From NCBI GenBank assembly GCA_028695945.1, contig JAQVIB010000037.1:1-12202 (forward strand): DNA of 12,202 nt, given 5' to 3'. The position numbers and the translations under genes are program-made. How positions within the stretch are numbered: position 1 is the stretch's first letter; each line of letters opens with the position of its first letter. Positions 1 to 6,217 of this stretch are shown here, one piece after another. The notes beneath the pieces are model-generated. The model ran no database searches, was not told the origin of the DNA, and was given only the letters and a program-made list of their open reading frames with translations. Origin of the DNA: Lachnospiraceae bacterium (GTDB lineage: Bacteria > Bacillota > Clostridia > Lachnospirales > Anaerotignaceae).

Positions 1-1
1 G

Positions 2-1291
2 CATCCTTGTGAGGCTAGATGCAGAAGAAATATGGTTGATGATTCTATAAATATAAGGGCACTTAAAAGATATGCAGTAGATAACGCTGGAACTGTACCT
101 GTTCCGAAGTGTGCACCTTCCACTGGTAAGAAAGTTGCCATTATAGGTGGAGGCCCAGGAGGTCTAAGTGCTGCATATTACCTAAGATTAATGGGTCATC
201 ATGTAGAGGTGTTTGAAAAACGTGCCAAGCTTGGAGGAATGCTTCGTTATGGAATACCAAGCTACAGGCTTCCAAGGGAAAGATTGGCGGAGGACATTGA
301 TGCAATACTTTCAACTGGGGTTGTAGTACACAATAGTGTTGAAGTTGGTAAAGATGTAACAATTCCTCAGCTTAAAGAGGATTTTGACTGCATTTATATT
401 TCCATAGGTGCACATACAGATAAAAAGATTGGAATTGAGGGCGAGGAAAAACGTGGAGTAATTTCTGCTGTGTCTATGCTGAGGGGTATAGGCGATGGTT
501 CTTTGCCTGATTTCAGTAAAAAAAGAGTAATAGTAGTTGGCGGCGGAAATGTTGCTATGGACTGTACTAGGAGTGCAAAACGTTTGGGTGCAGCAAGCGT
601 AACCTGTGTTTACCGCAGACGTAAAGCGGATATGACAGCACTTCCTGAAGAAGTTGAAGGTGCAATAAGCGAAGGCTGTGAACTGCTATGCATGCATGCA
701 CCACTTAGAATTGCAGGAGATGATGACGACAACGTAACAGCACTGTGGGTTCAGCCGCAGATTGTTGGCGATATTGACAGCAGTGGACGCCCTAGACCAG
801 TTAAGGCAGATGCAGATGAGTTGCGGATACCTTGCGATATTATTATTGTTGCAATTGGTCAAGGTATTGAAACACAGCCGTTTGAAGAATTTGGTGTTCC
901 AATTAAGCGTGGCGTTATTGATGCAATGGCAAGCAGTGATGTTGCAAATATAGACGGTGTATTTGCGGGCGGAGACTGCGTAACAGGCCCCGCAACTGTA
1001 ATACGAGCTATTGCCGCAGGTAAGGTTGCGGCGGCAAATATTGATGAATATTTGGGCTATAACCATATAATAGAAGTGGATGTGGAAATACCACCAGCAA
1101 AGCTTGAAGTTAAACCAGCTTGCGGAAGAATTAACACAACAGAGCGTGATGCAGGGGAAAGAAATACAGATTTTAACCTAATTGAATGTGGTCTTACCCA
1201 CCAAGAGGCTATGCAAGAGAGTAGTCGTTGCTTGCGTTGTGACCATTACGGCTACGGAATATTTAAGGGAGGCAGGGTGAAAAAATGGTAA
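2..1291 (+). CDS. GltD-like FAD/NAD(P)H oxidoreductase, 5'-truncated by window
   Basis: The reading frame is open from the first bases of the window. It begins with HPCEARCRRN just before an internal Met at position 32, so the true start lies upstream and this is a 3' part; the Cys pair belongs to the N-terminal Fe-S segment of GltD-type proteins. Counting from that Met, an FAD-binding GGGPGG lies at residues 39-44, a second dinucleotide (NAD(P)H) site GGGNVAMDC at 170-178, and the closing FAD motif AGGDCVTGP at 312-320. The C-terminus carries CLRCD near residues 400-404. Known family role: moving electrons between NAD(P)H and Fe-S clusters through flavin. The gene overlaps the hydrogenase gene by 7 nt, so translational coupling and a shared complex are likely. 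It is probably not a true glutamate synthase small subunit, since no gltB is visible; the upstream part may be a NuoF-like fusion, which cannot be seen here. Confidence 0.9.
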   Translation, partial: HPCEARCRRNMVDDSINIRALKRYAVDNAGTVPVPKCAPSTGKKVAIIGGGPGGLSAAYYLRLMGHHVEVFEKRAKLGGMLRYGIPSYRLPRERLAEDIDAILSTGVVVHNSVEVGKDVTIPQLKEDFDCIYISIGAHTDKKIGIEGEEKRGVISAVSMLRGIGDGSLPDFSKKRVIVVGGGNVAMDCTRSAKRLGAASVTCVYRRRKADMTALPEEVEGAISEGCELLCMHAPLRIAGDDDDNVTALWVQPQIVGDIDSSGRPRPVKADADELRIPCDIIIVAIGQGIETQPFEEFGVPIKRGVIDAMASSDVANIDGVFAGGDCVTGPATVIRAIAAGKVAAANIDEYLGYNHIIEVDVEIPPAKLEVKPACGRINTTERDAGERNTDFNLIECGLTHQEAMQESSRCLRCDHYGYGIFKGGRVKKW

Positions 1292-3036
1292 AACTTATTA
1301 TAGACGGACAAAATGCAGAAGTGCCAGAAAACACTACCATCCTTGAAGCTGCAAGAAGTGTGGATGTTAACATACCAAGCCTGTGTTACTTAAAAGATAT
1401 TAATGATATTGGAGCATGTCGTGTTTGTATTGTAGAAGTAGAGGGTGTAGAAAACATGGTATCCTCATGTAATAATCCGGTTAAGGATGGCATGGTTATA
1501 CATACAAACAGCCCTAAAGTTCGTGAAGCAAGAAAAACTAATGTGGAACTTATTTTATCCCAGCACGATATGAAATGTGCAGTCTGTTCACGAAGTGGAA
1601 ACTGTACACTGCAAACAATTTCCAACGATTTGGGAATTATGAAAATACCATACCCAATGAAAGTTCCTGCATACAAATGGAGCCCTCGTTCACCACTTGT
1701 ACGTGATGCCTCTAAGTGCATTAAATGTATGAGGTGTATTCAGGTTTGCGATAAAATACAGACACTGAATATATGGGATGTTGAAGGCACAGGTGCAAGA
1801 ACCACTGTGGATATTTCTTGCAACAGAAAAATTATGGATGCAGACTGTTCTTTCTGTGGACAATGTGTTATTCACTGTCCAGTAGGAGCATTAACCGTGC
1901 GTGATGATACACCAAGTATGTTTGAAGCTATTGCAGACCCGGAAAAGGTTGTTATTGTTCAGGTTGCACCAGCAGTACGTGCCGCATGGGGTGAGGAACT
2001 TGGTCTTTCCAAAGAGGAAGCAGAAGTTGGAAAAATTGTTGATGCACTAAAGCGTATGGGTGTGGATTACGTCTTTGATACTGATTTTGCCGCTGACCTT
2101 ACAATAATGGAAGAGGGAAGCGAACTTTTGGAAAGACTTAAGGGTGAAAAACAAAAATACCCAATGTTTACTTCATGTTGTCCTGGTTGGGTAAGGTTTA
2201 TGAAGAGTCAATTTCCAGACATGACAAACTGTCTTTCTACTGCAAAATCTCCACAGCAGATGTTTGGTGCGATAGTAAAGGAATATTACGCTAAGAAGAT
2301 GGGAATTGCAAAAGAAAAAGTTTTTGTAGCATCTATTATGCCATGCCTTGCTAAGAAAAGTGAACATATACTGCCAACTATGAACGATGCCAAGACAGGT
2401 CGTGATGTTGACCTTGTTTTAACCACAAGAGAGTTTGTAAGGATGATAAGAGCTGAGCATATCAACCCTAAAACATTGAAAAATAAGGCGTTTGACGAGC
2501 CTCTTGGTGAGGCAACTGGTGCAGGAGTTATTTTTGGTGCAACTGGTGGAGTTATGGAGGCAGCATTAAGAACAGCATACTATATTGTAATGGGTGAAAA
2601 TCCCGAAGCAGATGCCTTTAAAAATATACGTGGCACGAAAGGCTGGCGTGAGGCGGAGTTTACCATAGCGAATACAACCCTTAAGGTTGCCGTGGCAAGC
2701 GGTCTTGGAAATGCAAGGCATCTTGTAAACGCTATAAGAAAAGGAGATGTAAGCTATGATTTTGTTGAGATTATGGCTTGCCCTGGAGGTTGTGCCGGCG
2801 GTGGCGGACAACCTATTAAAGACGGAGAGGAAAGAGCTGAGATGCGAGGAAGTCATCTTTATTTCCTTGATGACATTTCGAATTTACGCTTTAGTCATGA
2901 AAATCCTGCAATTGTAAAGCTTTACAAGGAGTATCTTGAAAAACCTCTTTCCCATAAATCACATAAGCTTTTGCATACCGACCATTTTGGGTGGGATATG
3001 CCTTTAGCACCCCATCTTGAGAAGAAAGGGTTTTAA
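1285..3036 (+). CDS. hydA: [FeFe]-hydrogenase, CpI-like multi-cluster catalytic subunit
   Basis: This 583-residue protein reduces protons to H2 (or the reverse) in the cytoplasm. Domains in order: a [2Fe-2S] ferredoxin fold (C34, C45, C48, C62); a NuoG-type His/Cys [4Fe-4S] segment (H94, C98, C101, C107); two [4Fe-4S] clusters (C145/C148/C151/C155 and C188/C191/C194/C198); then the H-cluster domain. All three H-cluster signatures are intact: TSCCPGW (295-302, proton-relay C298 and ligand C299), MPCLAKKSE (ligand C354) and MACPGGCAGG (ligands C499 and C503). Length and layout match the well-studied Clostridium pasteurianum enzyme CpI. The start is the ATG overlapping the previous gene's TAA, preceded by GGGAGG and AGGGTGA. 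The GltD-like partner suggests NAD(P)H-linked rather than purely ferredoxin-linked turnover; that coupling is inferred. No maturation genes (hydE, hydF, hydG) lie in the window. Confidence 0.96.
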   Translation: MVKLIIDGQNAEVPENTTILEAARSVDVNIPSLCYLKDINDIGACRVCIVEVEGVENMVSSCNNPVKDGMVIHTNSPKVREARKTNVELILSQHDMKCAVCSRSGNCTLQTISNDLGIMKIPYPMKVPAYKWSPRSPLVRDASKCIKCMRCIQVCDKIQTLNIWDVEGTGARTTVDISCNRKIMDADCSFCGQCVIHCPVGALTVRDDTPSMFEAIADPEKVVIVQVAPAVRAAWGEELGLSKEEAEVGKIVDALKRMGVDYVFDTDFAADLTIMEEGSELLERLKGEKQKYPMFTSCCPGWVRFMKSQFPDMTNCLSTAKSPQQMFGAIVKEYYAKKMGIAKEKVFVASIMPCLAKKSEHILPTMNDAKTGRDVDLVLTTREFVRMIRAEHINPKTLKNKAFDEPLGEATGAGVIFGATGGVMEAALRTAYYIVMGENPEADAFKNIRGTKGWREAEFTIANTTLKVAVASGLGNARHLVNAIRKGDVSYDFVEIMACPGGCAGGGGQPIKDGEERAEMRGSHLYFLDDISNLRFSHENPAIVKLYKEYLEKPLSHKSHKLLHTDHFGWDMPLAPHLEKKGF

Positions 3037-3081
3037 ATTACCTTTTTGGTTCTGAAGACTTGCTTTTAAATGATAAATTAA

Positions 3082-3117
3082 AAAAGGCAGTCTCGAAAGT
3101 TATTGAGACTGCCTTTT
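3082..3117. terminator. bidirectional intrinsic terminator between hydA and convergent gene
   Basis: A perfect 13-bp stem (AAAAGGCAGTCTC, 3082-3094, with GAGACTGCCTTTT, 3105-3117) encloses a 10-nt loop, with A-tract and T-tract at the two ends. It sits 46 nt after the hydrogenase stop and directly after the stop of the minus-strand gene, so it can end both transcripts. Confidence 0.93.
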
Positions 3118-3122
3118 ACTAT

Positions 3123-3572
3123 TTATAATGTATTTCGCTTCAATTCCTCTTTCTTTCCTTCTTCTCTATCGTTTTCTTGTTCTTCTTTTTTCAACACATC
3201 AAGATGTCTAAACAACAGGAAGTTTGCAACCATATAATAAATATATAGTAAAAGAATATGTTGCCATGAGTTACTTGGGAATTTGTCAATGTAATTAATT
3301 GGTGTAAACTCTCTTATGCAAGCAGTCACAATTAAAAACCATCCAACAGTACGAACTGGAAATACTCTAAATTCATAAAGCTTATTTATAGTTGGAGCGG
3401 CAAAGGTTTTTGCTAATATAATGAGAAATAACCAACTAATCAACCATATTATCATGGAAATTCCCGTATTCTTCTCATTGATAAAAATATTTTCCATAAC
3501 TATAAATAAAATATGGTAGGCAAAGTAAATTAGGGTAATTATTATAAAATATCGTTGCTTTTGATTTACCAA
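3123..3572 (-). CDS. small multi-pass membrane protein of unknown function
   Basis: I do not recognise this family. The protein is about 149 residues with four hydrophobic stretches. Numbered from the alternative GTG three codons upstream, they lie near residues 11-30, 42-60, 75-92 and 107-125, followed by a highly charged Lys/Glu-rich tail of about 25 residues, probably cytosolic. I chose the TTG start at 3572 because AGGTGA sits 5 nt before it. The alternative GTG (3581-3579) would overlap that ribosome binding site, and a TAG lies directly upstream in frame. A sigma-A type promoter lies at 3663-3635. The gene stands alone, convergent with the hydrogenase operon and sharing its terminator, so nothing in context gives a function. 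Confidence 0.7.
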   Translation of the reverse strand: MVNQKQRYFIIITLIYFAYHILFIVMENIFINEKNTGISMIIWLISWLFLIILAKTFAAPTINKLYEFRVFPVRTVGWFLIVTACIREFTPINYIDKFPSNSWQHILLLYIYYMVANFLLFRHLDVLKKEEQENDREEGKKEELKRNTL

Positions 3573-3634
3573 ATGTATCACCTACTTATTAGAAGTTACG
3601 CGCAAAACTTATAATAACAATTGATTAATCACAT

Positions 3635-3663
3635 AATTTACCATATATTTCAGAAAAAGTCAA
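3635..3663 (-). promoter_or_regulatory. sigma-A promoter for the small membrane-protein gene
   Basis: On the minus strand TTGACT (3663-3658), a 17-nt spacer and TAAATT (3640-3635) form a good vegetative promoter. The predicted start near 3628 gives a leader of about 55 nt before the TTG start at 3572. Confidence 0.65.
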
Positions 3664-3718
3664 TGCCATATGTAGTTTAATTTGATATTGAGGATTGCGC
3701 ATACATTCCACTGATATT

Positions 3719-3820
3719 GTAGGTCCAACCCATTTGCAAATTGGTCAGTTTATGAAGGACCACTCCTACGGAAATGAAATTTATTAGATTCCTTGTGTTT
3801 TACAGTGAGGGATTTTTTTT
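3719..3820 (+). ncRNA. candidate small structured RNA ending at an intrinsic terminator
   Basis: GTAGG (3719-3723) can pair with CCTAC (3765-3769). Inside, CCAA/TTGG and GGTC/GACC give competing stems, and GGTCC/GGACC is another option, so the segment has alternative folds. It is followed by a clear terminator on the same strand (3788-3820). No open frame with a ribosome binding site precedes that terminator, which points to a short non-coding transcript or leader. I found no convincing promoter and no match to a riboswitch class I know; the CTCCTAC end only loosely recalls the fluoride riboswitch. Confidence 0.3.
3788..3820 (+). terminator. intrinsic terminator without an annotated gene upstream
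   Basis: ATTCCTTGT (3788-3796) pairs with GTGAGGGAT (3805-3813), a 9-bp stem with several G-U pairs and an 8-nt loop, followed by eight T residues. It is oriented for + strand transcription, although the only gene before it on that strand ends at 3036 with its own terminator. Confidence 0.65.
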
Positions 3821-3915
3821 AGTACAATCCAAAGAAAAAAATGCACATAAAAAAAAGAAAGCAGATAAATTATGGTAGGTTTGCAGTAAAAATATGCTGA
3901 ATACGGTACACAAAT

Positions 3916-3937
3916 TGTGCATATATGTATATGTACA
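3916..3937. repeat. inverted repeat TGTGCATATA-TG-TATATGTACA
   Basis: Two 10-nt arms match with one G-U pair around a 2-bp centre. It lies between the orphan terminator and the promoter at 3994, where a DNA-binding protein could act. No regulator gene is nearby. Confidence 0.4.
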
Positions 3938-3993
3938 AGTAAAGCGTTCGCAAATGCCGAAAAGCAATGATTTTACAAAATTAGACAAAACTA

Positions 3994-4022
3994 TTGCTTA
4001 TTGAAATAAAAAAGTGTACAAT
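3994..4022 (+). promoter_or_regulatory. sigma-A promoter candidate
   Basis: TTGCTT (3994-3999), a 17-nt spacer and TACAAT (4017-4022) make a good vegetative promoter. Transcription would start near 4029, only a few bases before the AAAGGAG at 4037-4043, so the product would be a nearly leaderless mRNA for the small ORF at 4047 or a non-coding transcript. Confidence 0.5.
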
Positions 4023-4046
4023 ACTCCTATGAAGAGAAAGGAGATG

Positions 4047-4160
4047 ATGGGGAAAAAACATAAGCGAAAGTGGTTTAATGGATGTTTTTTTGACAATATG
4101 GTTAAGTGCATAAATATTAATTTTAAGTTTTTGCAAATTGTGGCATTTGCAAATATTTAA
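4047..4160 (+). CDS. possible 37-residue basic peptide
   Basis: The frame starts MGKKHKRKWFNGC and ends in a hydrophobic stretch (FKFLQIVAFANI), with a basic N-terminus. AAAGGAG (4037-4043) is 3 nt from this ATG, which is short; an in-frame ATG at 4044 directly abuts it. The sequence AAGGAGATGAT closely copies the anti-Shine-Dalgarno complement. A promoter sits directly upstream. In favour: promoter, ribosome binding site and start line up. Against: the peptide matches no family I know, spacing is tight, and the 3' part contains a direct repeat of TTTGCAAAT. It may be a chance frame within a regulatory RNA. Confidence 0.25.
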   Translation: MGKKHKRKWFNGCFFDNMVKCININFKFLQIVAFANI

Positions 4161-4210
4161 AAACTCAAGAAAATATCCAAAATTGCCGTAAGTGTAAGCT
4201 TCGGCACAAG

Positions 4211-4234
4211 GCATTTGGTTTTACAATCAAATGC
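4211..4234 (+). repeat. hairpin, 10-bp stem with tetraloop
   Basis: GCATTTGGTT pairs with AATCAAATGC around TTAC, with one G-U pair. It has no T-tract, so it is not a normal terminator. It lies 51 nt after the small ORF. Confidence 0.45.
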
Positions 4235-4275
4235 GGTTACTTTATATATTGCAACATGTAAGCGTTGGCTGAGTT

Positions 4276-4292
4276 TGCTTATTTAATAAGCA
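4276..4292. repeat. perfect inverted repeat TGCTTAT-TTA-ATAAGCA
   Basis: Two perfect 7-nt arms enclose 3 nt. It lies about 20 nt upstream of a promoter candidate (4309-4336), so it could be an operator or an RNA hairpin. Confidence 0.4.
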
Positions 4293-4308
4293 TATCCTGT
4301 AAAAACAG

Positions 4309-4336
4309 TTAAGACAAAACGTGATTATTATATAAT
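4309..4336 (+). promoter_or_regulatory. promoter candidate, consensus -10
   Basis: TTAAGA (4309-4314), a 16-nt spacer and TATAAT (4331-4336). The -35 box is only partly like consensus. It is the more upstream of two possible tandem promoters for the permease gene. Confidence 0.35.
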
Positions 4337-4378
4337 CGATGGTGGATAACCACATACAAGATGGGTCTTTAAGGTTGT

Positions 4379-4408
4379 TTGACAGATAGATTATTATACA
4401 CAAATAAT
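4379..4408 (+). promoter_or_regulatory. promoter candidate, consensus -35
   Basis: A perfect TTGACA (4379-4384), an 18-nt spacer and AATAAT (4403-4408). If used for the permease it gives a leader of roughly 350 nt that contains the three dyads at 4471, 4565 and 4664. Confidence 0.45.
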
Positions 4409-4470
4409 TCGTCTTACCAATACATGGTTAGCTATGCATTTGTTTTAAGAAGTGCTTAGATTCCAATGGC

Positions 4471-4487
4471 TTGCATACTGTATGCAA
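4471..4487. promoter_or_regulatory. perfect operator-like palindrome TTGCATAC-T-GTATGCAA
   Basis: Two perfect 8-nt arms flank one central base. Odd-length dyads with a GTAT/ATAC core are typical of GntR/FadR-type regulator sites, which often control sugar-acid and organic-acid transport. It lies upstream of a GntP-type permease. No regulator gene is in the window, so the binding protein is a guess. Confidence 0.45.
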
Positions 4488-4564
4488 CTTATAAGTAATT
4501 ATAGTTACAATGTTAGAAACGTATTAAAAAGCGAAGAGAATTTTGGAATACATTATTGGACTAA

Positions 4565-4580
4565 GGCGTTTTAAACCGCC
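4565..4580. repeat. near-palindrome GGCGTTTTAAACCGCC
   Basis: The arms are symmetrical apart from one mismatched pair (T/C). It is GC-rich at both ends in an AT-rich region and has no T-tract after it. Confidence 0.3.
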
Positions 4581-4663
4581 TACTATGACAGAAAAGTTAC
4601 GAATTTTTGTCTTTATAACGGCATTATAATACCTAACCATAAGTGGATTACAAAAGCTTCGGT

Positions 4664-4683
4664 TGTATAACTTTTGTTATACA
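4664..4683. promoter_or_regulatory. perfect dyad TGTATAAC-TTTT-GTTATACA ahead of permease
   Basis: Perfect 8-nt arms enclose TTTT and can be extended by three more pairs as RNA, two of them G-U. It ends 80 nt before the permease start and lies downstream of a TATAAT at 4625-4630 that has no good -35. It could be an operator or a hairpin in the leader. Confidence 0.45.
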
Positions 4684-4763
4684 GCTTTGGCAAAGAAAAA
4701 TTAAAATTTTGTATTTTATTAAGTGATGGAGTTATAAAAATCTATTATTTAGGGGGAATTTAT

Positions 4764-6071
4764 ATGAATTTTAATATTTTGATTTTGCTTGTTGCGCTTA
4801 TACTTTTCGGCGTATTGGCATTCAAACAAATTAACGCACTTATTCTAGCACCACTTGTAACTATTTTCGTAGTTGTTTTTTCAGGGCTTCCAATACTTAC
4901 TAGTTTGCAGGAATCCTTTATGCCAGCGGCATCTTCATACGTAACAAAGTTCTTTTTAGTATTCTTTGTTGGTGCTTTGTTTGGTGCAGTTTATCAGTTT
5001 ACTGGTGCAGCAGAATCTATCGCTAAATTTTTAAGCGGTTTGTCACACGACAAATTTGTTGCCCCACTTATTATGTGTATTACTGGTATTCTTACATTCG
5101 GTGGCGTTAGCGGATTCGTTGTATTCTTCGTAATCTACCCTATCGCACTTCAGTTATTTAGAAAAGCAAACCTTACCCGTATGCTTATTCCAGCGGCAAT
5201 TTCAGCAGGTTGCTGGACATGGTCTATGACAGCACCTGGTTCACCATCAATACAGAACGTAATAGCAATGAAAAGTCTTGGAACACCATCAACAGCAGCT
5301 TTTCTTCCATCATTAATTGCTTCTATTGTTGAGTTTGTATTGATATTTGTATGGCTTGAATACAGGGCAAGAAAATTTACAGAAAAAGGTCGTTTATTCC
5401 ATGATCCTTTACTTGTAAGACAGCTTGACCCAGAAGAACTTGATGAGGGCGAAGAAAAAGATCTTCCACACCCAGTTATTGCTTTTATTCCAATTGCAGT
5501 TATCCTTATTTGCTTTAATGCATTTAAAATTCCTGTTGAAACATCTGTTATGGCAGGCGTTATTGTTGCAACAGCTCTTATGTTTAAAAGAGTTGGTAGT
5601 GTTAACGATTGGGTTAAAGTGTTTAACAAAGGTGCGGCAGACTCTGGCGTTGCAATTCTTAACACAGCTATAGTAGTTGGTTTTGGTGGTGTAGTAAAAA
5701 ATACACAGGGCTTTGCAGACCTTATTCAATCCCTTCAGGGAATGTCAATTTCCCCAATGGTATTTGTTGCCATAACAGTCGCAGTTTGTGCAGGTGCTTG
5801 TGGTTCTGCTTCAGGTGGTATGGGTGTTGCATTTGATGCCCTTACAGACATATTTATTAAAATGGGTATTAACCTTGAGTATGTACATAGAATTGGTGCT
5901 ATTGCAGCAGGTACCCTTGATACACTTCCTCACCAGGGTGCACAAATTACACTTCTTGGTATTTGTAAACTTACACATAAGGAAGCGTATTTTGATATAG
6001 CAATTACCCAGATTTTAATACCATTTATTACATTGGCTGTATTTATTCCACTGGCAAGTATGGGAATGTAA
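4764..6071 (+). CDS. GntP-family (gluconate/organic-acid type) permease
   Basis: This 435-residue integral membrane protein probably imports a small carboxylate by cation symport. About 10-12 hydrophobic segments span the length, with one charged cytosolic loop rich in Glu, Asp and Lys near residues 200-236. Family-like features are TFGGVSGFVVFFVIYP (111-126), the TAPGSPSIQN segment (156-165) and GTLDTLPHQGAQITLL (383-398), which resembles the conserved GntP stretch with a Leu-Pro-His core. I set the start at the ATG at 4764 because AGGGGG (4751-4756) is 7 nt upstream; the frame stays open to an ATG at 4674, but that adds a poorly hydrophobic N-terminus and lacks a ribosome binding site. The gene is monocistronic, with its own terminator and a long dyad-rich upstream region suggesting substrate-controlled expression. 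The substrate (gluconate, another sugar acid, 3-hydroxybutyrate or other) cannot be told. A related ion-transporter superfamily member is the main alternative. Confidence 0.8.
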   Translation: MNFNILILLVALILFGVLAFKQINALILAPLVTIFVVVFSGLPILTSLQESFMPAASSYVTKFFLVFFVGALFGAVYQFTGAAESIAKFLSGLSHDKFVAPLIMCITGILTFGGVSGFVVFFVIYPIALQLFRKANLTRMLIPAAISAGCWTWSMTAPGSPSIQNVIAMKSLGTPSTAAFLPSLIASIVEFVLIFVWLEYRARKFTEKGRLFHDPLLVRQLDPEELDEGEEKDLPHPVIAFIPIAVILICFNAFKIPVETSVMAGVIVATALMFKRVGSVNDWVKVFNKGAADSGVAILNTAIVVGFGGVVKNTQGFADLIQSLQGMSISPMVFVAITVAVCAGACGSASGGMGVAFDALTDIFIKMGINLEYVHRIGAIAAGTLDTLPHQGAQITLLGICKLTHKEAYFDIAITQILIPFITLAVFIPLASMGM

Positions 6072-6092
6072 AATAGCTTTATAAAAATTATT

Positions 6093-6129
6093 AAGGTCGT
6101 GCGAAAAAAATTTTCGGGCGACCTTTTTT
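6093..6129 (+). terminator. intrinsic terminator of the permease gene
   Basis: AAGGTCGTGCGAAAA (6093-6107) pairs with TTTTCGGGCGACCTT (6111-6125), a 15-pair stem with one G-G mismatch and one wobble, followed by a T-run to 6129. It begins 21 nt after the stop codon. Confidence 0.9.
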
Positions 6130-6217
6130 GTTGTAAAAACAACGTATTTTTTAGTCTCTGTATAGTATTATAATCACATAACAAACAAGACTACTAATAC
6201 CTGGGAGGGATAAGAAT

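Larger units (their letters stand above)
3573..4763. other. 1.2-kb gene-poor intergenic region
   Basis: No frame longer than a few dozen codons with a plausible start is visible on either strand. The region contains a minus-strand promoter, an orphan terminator, three + strand promoter candidates, a possible 37-codon ORF, and inverted repeats at 3916-3937, 4211-4234, 4276-4292, 4342-4353, 4471-4487, 4565-4580 and 4664-4683. The nine-base word TTTGCAAAT occurs three times (3733, 4130, 4146). Longer open stretches on the minus strand here lack ribosome binding sites and look accidental. Confidence 0.7.

Noticed and set aside
3719..3769. Fluoride riboswitch, suggested by the CTCCTAC end
   Set aside because: The 5' GGNGATGG element and the pseudoknot partner are not recognisable, and no CrcB or other fluoride exporter gene follows.
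3939..3963. Second sigma-D promoter (TAAA ... GCCGAAAA) before the small ORF
   Set aside because: The spacer is 12 nt instead of about 15, and the -10 differs from GCCGATAT. The sigma-A promoter at 3994 is a better candidate.
3800..4214. Two minus-strand ORFs of 62 and 77 codons in the large spacer
   Set aside because: No ribosome binding sites, compositions dominated by AT-rich codons, and they overlap + strand promoter and terminator signals; likely chance.
4674..4763. Longer N-terminus of the permease starting at 4674
   Set aside because: The extra 30 residues lack a ribosome binding site, overlap the dyad at 4664-4683, and precede a perfectly placed AGGGGG-ATG start at 4764.
6128..6145. 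Possible Rex redox-repressor site (TTGTTGTAAAAACAAC) before the ferredoxin-like gene
   Set aside because: Rex sites need TTGTT and AACAA half-sites about 8 nt apart; here the arms are only 4 nt apart and partly lie in the preceding terminator's T-run.
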